Part shown: positions 1-6,684 of the stretch, in pieces | Layout of the letters: every line of letters starts with the position of its first letter | Numbering within the stretch: position 1 is the first letter of the stretch | NCBI GenBank assembly: GCA_020532365.1 | Contig: JAJBBL010000138.1 | Span: 1-8,385, forward strand | Reading direction: 5' to 3' | Source: Candidatus Cloacimonadota bacterium | GTDB taxonomy: Bacteria > Cloacimonadota > Cloacimonadia > Cloacimonadales > JAJBBL01 | DNA: 8,385 nucleotides | Program-made: the position numbers and the translations under genes | Notes under the pieces: model-generated | The model's input: the letters and a program-made list of their open reading frames with translations, nothing else | What the model was told of the DNA's origin: nothing | The model's database searches: none

Positions 1-185
1 AAATACTTTGTTGATTCTCGGCAGAGTCTTTCTCTTTCAGCTCCGTCGAAGAGGTGGTCTTTAGTAGTAGCTTCTGCTACTGCCAAGATTACTGTATCAA
101 AAAGCTCAGTTGCTTTTTTCAGTATATCGATATGACCATTGGTAATAGGGTCAAAACTACCAGGATAGATCGCTATATTCTTCAT
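1..185 (-). CDS. coaD: Phosphopantetheine adenylyltransferase, N-terminal part (runs off window)
   Basis: This is the N-terminal 61 codons of CoaD (PPAT), the cytoplasmic enzyme that transfers AMP from ATP to 4'-phosphopantetheine to make dephospho-CoA, the penultimate step of coenzyme A synthesis. The translation starts MKNIAIYPGSFDPITNGHID, which contains the nucleotidyltransferase signature of the family: the YPGSFDP loop followed by the T-x-G-H type ATP-binding motif (T15, N16, G17, H18). It continues with the usual DILKKATELFD helix, a VILAVAEA strand and an LF..AER..L segment equivalent to the LFS.EER region. CoaD is normally about 160 residues, so roughly 100 residues lie outside the window. 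The start is firm: its ATG overlaps the TGA of the upstream aminopeptidase gene as ATGA, indicating translational coupling. Nothing is abnormal in the visible part. The identification is secure. Confidence 0.95.
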   Translation of the reverse strand, partial: MKNIAIYPGSFDPITNGHIDILKKATELFDTVILAVAEATTKDHLFDGAERERLCRESTKY

Positions 186-1414
186 TTCTTTTCTAAGGCT
201 TTCCTTCTAATCTCTTCTAATTCTTCAACCTCTTTAGGGATGCCGATAGATAAGTTTTCCCCGCCATTCTCTGTGACAAGTATGTCATCTTCGATCCTAA
301 TTCCGATCTCCTCTTTTTCTATATATAACCCCGGCTCTACGGTTATTACATTACCCGGCTCGAGGATGGTATCTCCCCAGAATACATCGTGAGTATCCAT
401 ACCTAAGAAGTGTGATACGCCGTGCATATAGTAGTTTCGCACTTCTGATTTATCTTTGATCAATTTAAGTCTGAAGAGGGCTTCAGTGAGTAGCTCAACA
501 GTCTTTTGGTTCAGATCTTTAAGGGTTATGCCTGGTTCAACGGTATTGATAATAGTCTTCTGGACTTGCAGTACTTCTTCATAGACCTCTTTCTGTCTTT
601 TAGTGAAGCTTTTTGCTATGGGGAAGGTACGGCTTATGTCAGCACTGTAGTTGTTGTACAGAGCGCCAACGTCGAGCAATAAAAGTTTATTAGCTTGAAG
701 TTTTTGGTTATTTTCTCCGTAGTGTAGAGTCACCGCATTCTTACCACCGGCAACGATAGGTTTAAATCCCCAGTTTCTCACGCCGTTCATCAGCATTTCG
801 TTATATATAAGTGCTTCAACTTGGTATTCAAACATTCCAGCTCTTGCATTTTGATAAGCGTTATCGATTCCGAGCCCTGTGACCTCTATTGCTCTTTTAA
901 GCTGTTCAACTTCCCATTCATCCTTTTTCATTCTTAATGGGTTGATGAGTTTAGCCAAGTTATCTATGGTGATAGAAGGGTTTTTCTTTATGATTTGCTC
1001 GGCAAAAAACTGGTTTTTAGTCGGCGGTTCATATAACTTAACCGCATCCATTTCGAGGAAAAGTCGGTGTGATATCGAGAGCTGGCTTGCGAGCACTCTT
1101 TCAAACTCATCGAGGTAGAATACACCGTCAATCTTACTTATCTCTTGAGCCTCTTCTTTACTCATCTTGGCACCATCCCATACAATCCGTTCGGGTATAG
1201 TCCTTTCGATAAATAAGTTTGTGTTGAGTATCCCTTTAGTTTTAGACATCAGAAGGATTGCCTCAGGTGTGTTAAGGCCTGTTAGGTAATAGAAATTATT
1301 GTTCTGAACAAAGGAAAAGCTGTCATCTTTTGCTGCAAAAACGACAAGCATACAGCCGTTTTCTAAAACTGAGCTGAGTTTTTCCCTTCTGGTTTCTAAT
1401 ATTTTGTCTTTCAT
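182..1414 (-). CDS. pepP: Xaa-Pro aminopeptidase, M24B family (aminopeptidase P)
   Basis: A 410-residue metallopeptidase predicted to remove an N-terminal residue that precedes proline, in the cytoplasm (no signal peptide). Residues 1-150 form the aminopeptidase P N-terminal domain, with the typical NNNFYYLTGLNTPEA segment at 38-52. Residues 165-400 form the pita-bread catalytic domain. All five metal ligands of the family are present with the spacing of E. coli PepP: D248 and D259 (LDVGALYNNYSADISRTFP), H335 (HGVSHFLGMD), E360 (VEPGLYIE) and E375 (GIRIEDD). The accessory histidines H231, H331 and H342 are also present. Length is normal. The start has a strong Shine-Dalgarno sequence, AAGGTGGT, ending 3 bases before the ATG. 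The stop overlaps the coaD start, so the two are co-transcribed. The exact substrate (di-, tri- or longer Xaa-Pro peptides) cannot be read from sequence. Confidence 0.95.
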   Translation of the reverse strand: MKDKILETRREKLSSVLENGCMLVVFAAKDDSFSFVQNNNFYYLTGLNTPEAILLMSKTKGILNTNLFIERTIPERIVWDGAKMSKEEAQEISKIDGVFYLDEFERVLASQLSISHRLFLEMDAVKLYEPPTKNQFFAEQIIKKNPSITIDNLAKLINPLRMKKDEWEVEQLKRAIEVTGLGIDNAYQNARAGMFEYQVEALIYNEMLMNGVRNWGFKPIVAGGKNAVTLHYGENNQKLQANKLLLLDVGALYNNYSADISRTFPIAKSFTKRQKEVYEEVLQVQKTIINTVEPGITLKDLNQKTVELLTEALFRLKLIKDKSEVRNYYMHGVSHFLGMDTHDVFWGDTILEPGNVITVEPGLYIEKEEIGIRIEDDILVTENGGENLSIGIPKEVEELEEIRRKALEKK

Positions 1415-1417
1415 AGT

Positions 1418-1425
1418 ACCACCTT
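1418..1425 (-). promoter_or_regulatory. Strong ribosome binding site of the aminopeptidase gene
   Basis: On the minus strand, AAGGTGGT is followed by ACT and then the ATG at 1414. This is a near-complete anti-16S match and fixes the start of the 410-residue frame. The surrounding 1415-1480 segment is AT-rich and contains TTGACT at 1468-1473, but no -10 box lies at a normal distance from it, so no promoter is called. Confidence 0.6.
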
Positions 1426-1474
1426 ATAATAGTTAACTTAATACTCATCCTTAGGAAGATAGATATAAGTCAAT

Positions 1475-1507
1475 AAAAAAACTTAAGTGAACCTTGCCAG
1501 TCAAGGT
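1475..1507 (-). terminator. Possible intrinsic terminator between the BatA-like gene and the aminopeptidase gene
   Basis: In the 164-bp gap, ACCTTG (1491-1496) and CAAGGT (1502-1507) are perfect 6-bp inverted arms with a 5-base loop. Read on the minus strand, the hairpin is followed, after 9 bases, by a run of seven T (1481-1475). The stem is short and the T-run is not adjacent, so it is a weak or partial terminator at best. An ACTTAAGT palindrome sits between the stem and the T-run. If it works, it ends the upstream transcript and pepP-coaD would need a promoter of their own. Confidence 0.3.
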
Positions 1508-1578
1508 GAATTTTGTTGCGGAAAGCACATTGTAATAAAGAGTTAACACGTGTCTTTTTACTTTGATATAAGAGGTTA

Positions 1579-3516
1579 TTATTGGCGACTCTCCTGATGC
1601 TTTACTAAGATGATCTCGACGATGACGAGGAGTAATACTAAAAAGAAAAGATGTTTCCATATTTCAATTCCGGTTCTACTCATCATAATCTGAGACTCCC
1701 ATTCTTGGTCGAGAATAGCGATATTGTTATGTTTTTCAACGGTAAGTTTTTCAAAGTCACTGAGGTTATACTCTATGTTAACTGCGAGGTGTTGGTTCTC
1801 CTCCTTCCCTTCAGGTATCTGATAGATACCGGGCTGTTTGACTGTATAAGTGCTTCTGTTCGTTGTATATAGTTCACCGCCGGGTAGTAATACTTGATTT
1901 TGTGGAAGGGTAATCTTCTGTCCAACGGTAGTTTGCAAGGAGCTAAGGTTTGAGCAGTAGAGGAAAGTTCTGTAAGCCATCACAGGGAAGAGTGGGTCTA
2001 CTAATAGTTCGCTTTGGTAGTTATTAAGATCAAATAGCCATATTACTTCACGCTTATTTTCCAAGACTAATGGGATAGTGTCAGCTTGGACGAGTGTATT
2101 GGCATTCCCTTTTAGGGTGCCCTTCCAATATCCAAGAAGATTTATACGATCTTGGTCAGATTTTTCAAAGATAGAGAAGATAGGGTGGTAAAGATTCAGA
2201 TAGGAGATGCGGAGCTGTTCTTGTTGAAATTCTAATGAGCTGAGCCCGAGCACAGTCTGATAATACTCTTGCCAATTGGAGGTGATCTCTTTAGAAGGTA
2301 GGTGTAAGATGCCAATATTGTCCTCTTTCAGTCTATCTAAAAGGAATCTCAACTTAGGGGTAAGCTCTTTTTTATCATAAACTATGACAAAGCCTACATC
2401 GTTGATTTTCTCATAAGCAAGGTCATCTTCTCGGTAAAACCTGACGTTACTCCCTCTTTTGGTGTATATTCCTAATACTGAGCTCAATGGCAACGGTAAT
2501 TTAGAGTCGTCCGATATGACGGCTATTTGAGGATTCTGCTCATTATAAAAGCTGAAGTAGCTCTTGTTATCAAACTGAAGTCTCTCGTTTCGTATTGAGA
2601 CAAAACCGCTATACCAGCCGGGATCATCAGTTTGCAAATCAAAGTATTCTGTTTTTTTTTCAAATGGGTTAAGATTGAAAGCCTTTTCGGCTACAATGCT
2701 GCCATTAACAAGGAGCAGTCCAACTACGTCTGACTGTTCATAAGGGGAATGGTTAACGAGTTCAAAGGCTAATCTTTTCTCTACTTTTCTCTCAATAAAA
2801 TCCTCTTCGACTCTTGCATTTTGGCAGCTCAAGTTATTCCAATCATCCTTATCAGAGGTGGGGATGATTAGGAGCGGATATTCAGTTTTTTCTGGTAATT
2901 CTTGCTTTCTGAGGTTATTGATCAGGTATATTTCTCTATTGAAGAGCTGTGTCTCTTTAAGTTTATCGTTAGCGAGTTGAACAAGATCGTTCAGATGTGT
3001 AGGTAGTGCTGTTAGTTCGATGTTCCCTAACAAGCTTTCCGGTATTTTACCATAATGGATATTTGCGTAAAGTTTATTCCATTCATCATCTGAGGTGATA
3101 AGGGTAACAACATCTTTATCGGTCAGTTTATCGTTAATTTTCTTAATAAAATCTTTACCCACTTCAAGATCAGTTCGGGTATCAACTAAGTAGTCCATAC
3201 TGTACGATGTATCGAGTATGATGGCGATAGCGGTGGGTGAGTGTTTTGCCCATTTATTGAAGATAGGTGATTTAATAGCAGGTCTTGCTATGGCAAGGAT
3301 GGTGAGCAGGATAATTAGTGTACGGATGATAAGCAGGAGGATGTTTTTGAGTTTGATTTTACTCTTCTGTCTTTGTTGGCTTGCCTTGATATGTCTAATG
3401 GTGCTAAAGATGACCTGTCGCGGTTTTTTTGCCACAAAGAGGTATATCAGGATGGGAACAGTCGCTGCCAGGGTCAAGAATAGGATTGAGGTGTTAAGGA
3501 ATGAGAGTTGGAACAT
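1579..3516 (-). CDS. BatA-type membrane protein with VWA domain
   Basis: A 645-residue inner-membrane protein of the BatA/aerotolerance-regulator type; no specific cellular role is established. In order: an N-terminal BatA segment with two membrane helices (about 8-29 and 57-78) flanking a basic loop (FSTIRHIKASQQRQKSKIKLKN) and ending in the family's ARPAIK turn; a von Willebrand A-like domain (about 95-220) with the MIDAS start LDTSYSMD (D102, S104, S106); a CARDB-like beta domain (about 245-325, DDPGWYSGFV); a Rossmann-like segment resembling a glutamine-amidotransferase fold (about 328-410); a C-terminal beta region (about 540-600, QPGIYQIPEG then LAVNIEYNLSDFEKL); and one last membrane helix (about 622-638). 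Most of the protein is therefore probably periplasmic. The usual Ser-Asp after the third MIDAS strand reads YLINNL (197-202), so metal binding may be incomplete. No BatB, MoxR or Bat partners are in the window, so the classical Bat operon is not implied. It begins 60 bp after the barrel gene. Confidence 0.85.
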   Translation of the reverse strand: MFQLSFLNTSILFLTLAATVPILIYLFVAKKPRQVIFSTIRHIKASQQRQKSKIKLKNILLLIIRTLIILLTILAIARPAIKSPIFNKWAKHSPTAIAIILDTSYSMDYLVDTRTDLEVGKDFIKKINDKLTDKDVVTLITSDDEWNKLYANIHYGKIPESLLGNIELTALPTHLNDLVQLANDKLKETQLFNREIYLINNLRKQELPEKTEYPLLIIPTSDKDDWNNLSCQNARVEEDFIERKVEKRLAFELVNHSPYEQSDVVGLLLVNGSIVAEKAFNLNPFEKKTEYFDLQTDDPGWYSGFVSIRNERLQFDNKSYFSFYNEQNPQIAVISDDSKLPLPLSSVLGIYTKRGSNVRFYREDDLAYEKINDVGFVIVYDKKELTPKLRFLLDRLKEDNIGILHLPSKEITSNWQEYYQTVLGLSSLEFQQEQLRISYLNLYHPIFSIFEKSDQDRINLLGYWKGTLKGNANTLVQADTIPLVLENKREVIWLFDLNNYQSELLVDPLFPVMAYRTFLYCSNLSSLQTTVGQKITLPQNQVLLPGGELYTTNRSTYTVKQPGIYQIPEGKEENQHLAVNIEYNLSDFEKLTVEKHNNIAILDQEWESQIMMSRTGIEIWKHLFFLVLLLVIVEIILVKHQESRQ

Positions 3517-3529
3517 TAGAGGCCTCTAA
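3516..3529. promoter_or_regulatory. 14-bp perfect palindrome over the ribosome binding site and start of the BatA-like gene
   Basis: TTAGAGGCCTCTAA is identical on both strands and runs directly into the ATG (its last A is the A of the start codon on the minus strand). The Shine-Dalgarno AGAGG lies inside it, 6 bases before the start. In RNA it could fold as a 5-bp stem with a GGCC loop, partly hiding the ribosome binding site. It could equally be a DNA operator or chance. The palindrome is directly visible; the function is inference. Confidence 0.35.
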
Positions 3530-3576
3530 ACTTGCCATACAATTGATTTTCAGGGTAAACTCTTGTAGTTGACATA

Positions 3577-4644
3577 TCAGAGTGTAAAGGAGATAGCAGT
3601 GACCAAAGAGTAGTAGTTCTTTCTCACATCGATCAATGAATAGCTCACATCTATCTGGAACGAGCTAATCTCGTATCCAGTACCCACACTAATAGTGTTA
3701 TCTCTTATGTTTATCAACGATTTACCATTAATACCTACCCTAAGGGGCACATAATACTCAATTCCACCGATAACCCCATATCTTATATTCTGCTGTATAC
3801 CAAGATGATAGGTGTTTTTAGATTTGAAGTCGAATTTTCTTGAGAGTCCGCTCACGACAAAGTTCTGCTCATCGCCCCATTGGATACCGAGCTGTATTTT
3901 ACGGTCGAGTTTTTTGTTAGGCTGATCTTTCCAATATACTTTGCTCATCACGTTTGGTATTTTCATTCCAAAGTTAATAGTGTCATAACTGGTAGCAGCT
4001 CCTAAGTCGACAGCGTATCCTAATCCTCTACTATCGATGAAGAGGTCTCTTTGGTAAGGCGATTCAGTGTTAGTATTTTGCTCGGATAGATAGACCATTC
4101 TACCACTTAAAAAGCTGATGCTTAGCCCCATTGCAAATTGTTGATTACTATCAGCAATAGAGAGTTTATAAGCATTAAGGTAGTAGTTTGAATAGTAGTG
4201 TTTATCAAGACTGTCTGATATTTGATGATGATCCATATTAAGGTTAACGAGGTTATGATAGTTAAACCCTATTTTTTCGGTATCAAAACCGAGGTAGGTA
4301 AGATACTCCCCTTTCCATTCCAGGCTCTTTTTTGGCGGCATACCCAGGTTATCATAGGTATTGTTGTTGCTATGGAAGAGTCTAAAGCTGGAGGCAATAG
4401 TAGCGGTTTTGCGATAAACGAGGAGTGCTGGATTACCGTTAGCCGTGTGTGTGCCAAAGGGATTAGTGACGTTAAGTCCACCAGTTGCAATAACTGCAGG
4501 TGAGTGTTCATTTTCTACATTATGGTAGTCATAGTTATAGATAGGGTTTGCGAAAAGGTGGGTGCCACAGGGTATTATGAGCAATAAAAGGAGTATTAAA
4601 CCGATTATTTGATATCTATTGGACTGTTTTTGCATTCTGTTCAT
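3577..4644 (-). CDS. Predicted outer-membrane beta-barrel protein (PorV/FadL-like style), unknown function
   Basis: A 355-residue exported protein. The N-terminus has a basic stretch (MNRMQKQSNRYQ), a hydrophobic core of leucines and isoleucines (13-25) and a likely signal peptidase I site after LFA (about residue 32). The mature part starts with a glycine-rich segment, ATGGLNVTNPFG followed by GNPALLVYRK. This resembles the ALGGA...NPAGL region at the start of PorV, FadL and related barrel proteins. The rest is a series of alternating polar/hydrophobic strands rich in Tyr, Asn and Gly. It ends in YSLVTAISFTL, a C-terminal strand of the type recognised by the BAM machinery. I cannot assign a ligand or substrate. 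The gene starts inside the 3' end of the PAP2-family gene (29-bp overlap), so it is co-transcribed with it. The start is uncertain: GGAG lies 2 bases before the first ATG and 11 bases before a second in-frame ATG (M4, at 4635); both keep the signal peptide intact. Confidence 0.7.
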   Translation of the reverse strand: MNRMQKQSNRYQIIGLILLLLLIIPCGTHLFANPIYNYDYHNVENEHSPAVIATGGLNVTNPFGTHTANGNPALLVYRKTATIASSFRLFHSNNNTYDNLGMPPKKSLEWKGEYLTYLGFDTEKIGFNYHNLVNLNMDHHQISDSLDKHYYSNYYLNAYKLSIADSNQQFAMGLSISFLSGRMVYLSEQNTNTESPYQRDLFIDSRGLGYAVDLGAATSYDTINFGMKIPNVMSKVYWKDQPNKKLDRKIQLGIQWGDEQNFVVSGLSRKFDFKSKNTYHLGIQQNIRYGVIGGIEYYVPLRVGINGKSLINIRDNTISVGTGYEISSFQIDVSYSLIDVRKNYYSLVTAISFTL

Positions 4645-5557
4645 AACTCCATTTTCTTTGTTTATTGCTCGACTTCATTCTATTTTGAATATTATTCTCA
4701 AGTTTTTCATACAGCTTAACTGCTGGGTAGTATAGTCCAACCCCATAGATTACACCAAAGATAACGTCAATAAAATAGTGATAATGACAGAAAACCGTGG
4801 CTATCATTATGAGTATTGGTATTGGTGATAGATAGTAGCCGAGTTTACCAAAGTAGTGACCCGCGGCGATAGTGGCGGTTATTGCGAGTGCTACGTGTGA
4901 GCTTGGAAATGCTGAGCCGAAGTGGTTAGAGTGAGTGTAGATAAAAGCCATTATATGTCTGAAGGGACCACCTTTATAAGTTGTGGCTATCTCGGCCAGT
5001 TCTGGGAAGTATCTACCACCGACTACTGGGAGTATTAGGTAAGTTAAGTAGCAAGCATAGAAGGAGAAAACAACGGTAAAGGTGTATTTCACAAAACTTT
5101 CACGCTTCTTGAAGTATACTAAAAGCCCAACACCTGGAAATAAAATATAATAGGTGAAGTAGGCGAAATAGAGTATCTCTTGGACAAAGACATTGTTTTC
5201 GTATCTCAATCCCCATTCGACAACCGGCTGATAGCCAAACATCCATTGATCAATCTTCATAAAGAAAGGGTCGATAAACTCGGGAAAGAAGACTTTGTTG
5301 GCGATAGTGGTAACTTCAAAGAAATAGCCAAACAGGATGAACGGATACCAGTAACGGAGGAAAGTTATAATCTTTCCACTCTTTTCATTATACCCCTTAA
5401 TAAGTACGTAAATGAGAATGGAAATGATGACAAACGCTCCAAGATGATAGCCTGCTCCGTTAATCCTTGAGCTTCCGACGGCTATCAAAACGATGTTGAT
5501 CAGAATGTAGATAAATACAAGCAGATCAAAAGAGTGAATCTTAGTTTGTCTTGTCAT
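4616..5557 (-). CDS. PAP2-superfamily membrane protein, AUR1-like branch
   Basis: A 313-residue polytopic membrane protein with about six hydrophobic segments (near 10-27, 38-54, 68-86, 126-147, 157-177 and 222-282). Such proteins remove phosphate from lipid phosphates or transfer phospho-headgroups at the membrane face. Two of the three phosphatase motifs are visible: AFPSSHVAL (P218-S219-S220-H221) and CHYHYFIDV, with H260 four residues before D264. The first classical motif (K-x6-R-P) is not evident. That absence, the DQWMFGYQP segment at 103-111 and the HYFID form of motif 3 place it nearer the AUR1/inositol-phosphorylceramide-synthase-like group (PAP2_3) than typical phosphatidate or undecaprenyl-pyrophosphate phosphatases; this subfamily placement is inference. 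A basic, polar tail (about 285-313) is probably cytoplasmic and overlaps the start of the next gene. Its ATG shares one base with the stop of the GNAT gene (TAATG), indicating translational coupling. Substrate unknown. Confidence 0.8.
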   Translation of the reverse strand: MTRQTKIHSFDLLVFIYILINIVLIAVGSSRINGAGYHLGAFVIISILIYVLIKGYNEKSGKIITFLRYWYPFILFGYFFEVTTIANKVFFPEFIDPFFMKIDQWMFGYQPVVEWGLRYENNVFVQEILYFAYFTYYILFPGVGLLVYFKKRESFVKYTFTVVFSFYACYLTYLILPVVGGRYFPELAEIATTYKGGPFRHIMAFIYTHSNHFGSAFPSSHVALAITATIAAGHYFGKLGYYLSPIPILIMIATVFCHYHYFIDVIFGVIYGVGLYYPAVKLYEKLENNIQNRMKSSNKQRKWSYEQNAKTVQ

Positions 5558-6681
5558 TAGGTAATACTTTTGTCAAACACGCGATAAGTTTTGTGAACTG
5601 TTGCGCCGAGCTTTTTAGCCACGTTATTCATCTCGTAATTATCTTCCAATACCCACGAAAACTCCCCTTCATTATACCCTTTTGCCAAGCCATTTTTAAA
5701 CGTGTGATAATAGAAGAGGCCGTCGATACCCCGCTTCTGATATTCTTTAATCAAACCCATCACTAAGACTCTTAATCTGGACAGCTTATTTTTATAGTAG
5801 AGTGCTTTAAAGGCGCCAAAGGGTAGCACACGCCCTTTCATTTTCTTAAGGATAATATTATAGTCGGGCAACGCCACAGAAAAACCGACCGGCTCATCAT
5901 TGTAATAGGCGATGAAAACGAGATCCGGGTCGACTATTGGGAGTAGAGTTTTAACTAAATTGTCGAACTCCTTAGTAGTCATCGGAACAAATCCCCAGTT
6001 ACGTTCCCAAGCGCTTCTATAGATGGTAAAGATAGTTTCTAAGTCTCGCTTTAGATCTTCTTTGTTTTTTGCCAGCGAAGTCACTTTAACCCCTTCTTTT
6101 TTGTGGATAATATCGGCAAAGCGCTGCAGTCGGTCTGGTATATTATCGCTAATCATATGATAGGCATAGAGATCCTTGCTTTTGACAAAGCCGTGGTTAA
6201 GGATTAAGCTTTCGTAGTAGGGAAGATTGTGGGTCATCATAACAAATGGTGGGGTGGAAAAGTTGTCGATTAAAAGACCACATTCATCATTCACAGACAG
6301 GTTCATTGGACCTCTAATAATGTCACAGCCATGTAGTTTCAGCCAATCAGTTGCAGTCTTGAGGAGTCTATCGGCGACTTCTTGGTCGTCAACAGACTCA
6401 AAAAAGCCAAAAAAGCCAACATTATCGTTGTGAAAGAGGTTATGTTGTTTGTTGGTGTGTGCAGTAATACGGCCGACTATTTTTCCATTCCGTTCGGCGA
6501 GGAAGAGTTGAACTTCTGAGTGGTCGTAATATGGGTTTTTTGAAGGGTTAAAATAGTTCATTTGATCCCCTATAAGGGGTGGAACCCATACCGGGTCATC
6601 TTTGTAGAGCCCGAAGGGGAAAGTCACAAATTTCTTAATGTCTTTAGGGTGTTTAATAGGTCTAACTATTGTTTGTTCCAT
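5557..6681 (-). CDS. GNAT-fold N-acyltransferase-like protein, two-lobed 374-residue family
   Basis: A soluble 374-residue protein of a conserved family usually annotated only as N-acetyltransferase or hypothetical. Its N-terminal signature is visible: FPFGLYKDDPVWVPPL (21-36), then NPSKNPYYDHSEVQLFLAERNGKIVGRI (45-72), NVGFFGFFES (87-96) and RGPMNLSVNDECGLL (123-137). The C-terminal half carries a second GNAT-like lobe, with VGFSVALPDYN (265-275), the acyl-CoA-loop-like VMGLIKEYQKRGIDGL (307-322) and EFSWVLEDNYEMN (340-352) ending in TYRVFDK. The two lobes resemble each other in layout, as in FemAB-like and other tandem GNAT proteins. From memory, related proteins in Proteobacteria and Bacteroidota often lie near lipid genes, and bacterial ceramide synthase is also GNAT-like, but equivalence is not shown here. 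The acceptor and acyl donor are unknown. It starts 3 bp after the PlsY-like gene, with AGGAGAG 9 bases before the ATG, and overlaps the PAP2 gene by one base. Confidence 0.75.
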   Translation of the reverse strand: MEQTIVRPIKHPKDIKKFVTFPFGLYKDDPVWVPPLIGDQMNYFNPSKNPYYDHSEVQLFLAERNGKIVGRITAHTNKQHNLFHNDNVGFFGFFESVDDQEVADRLLKTATDWLKLHGCDIIRGPMNLSVNDECGLLIDNFSTPPFVMMTHNLPYYESLILNHGFVKSKDLYAYHMISDNIPDRLQRFADIIHKKEGVKVTSLAKNKEDLKRDLETIFTIYRSAWERNWGFVPMTTKEFDNLVKTLLPIVDPDLVFIAYYNDEPVGFSVALPDYNIILKKMKGRVLPFGAFKALYYKNKLSRLRVLVMGLIKEYQKRGIDGLFYYHTFKNGLAKGYNEGEFSWVLEDNYEMNNVAKKLGATVHKTYRVFDKSIT

Positions 6682-6684
6682 AAC

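Noticed and set aside
1451..1660. 69-codon open frame on the minus strand between the BatA-like and pepP genes
   Set aside because: It overlaps the 3' end of the BatA-like gene in another frame, has no family resemblance and no good ribosome binding site, and its remainder spans the hairpin region.
3218..3529. 103-codon hydrophobic open frame on the plus strand opposite the start of the BatA-like gene
   Set aside because: The hydrophobicity mirrors the membrane helices of the gene on the other strand; there is no family match and no ribosome binding site context.
4269..4511. 80-codon open frame on the minus strand inside the barrel gene
   Set aside because: It is an out-of-frame shadow of the barrel coding sequence with no domain signal.
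4549..4644. Lipoprotein signal (Cys at residue 26) in the barrel protein
   Set aside because: The residues before the cysteine are Ile-Ile-Pro, and proline just before the cysteine does not fit a lipobox. A signal peptidase I site at LFA a few residues later fits better.
5180..5470. 96-codon open frame on the plus strand opposite the PAP2-family gene
   Set aside because: It is antisense to a well-supported membrane protein and shows no recognisable motif.
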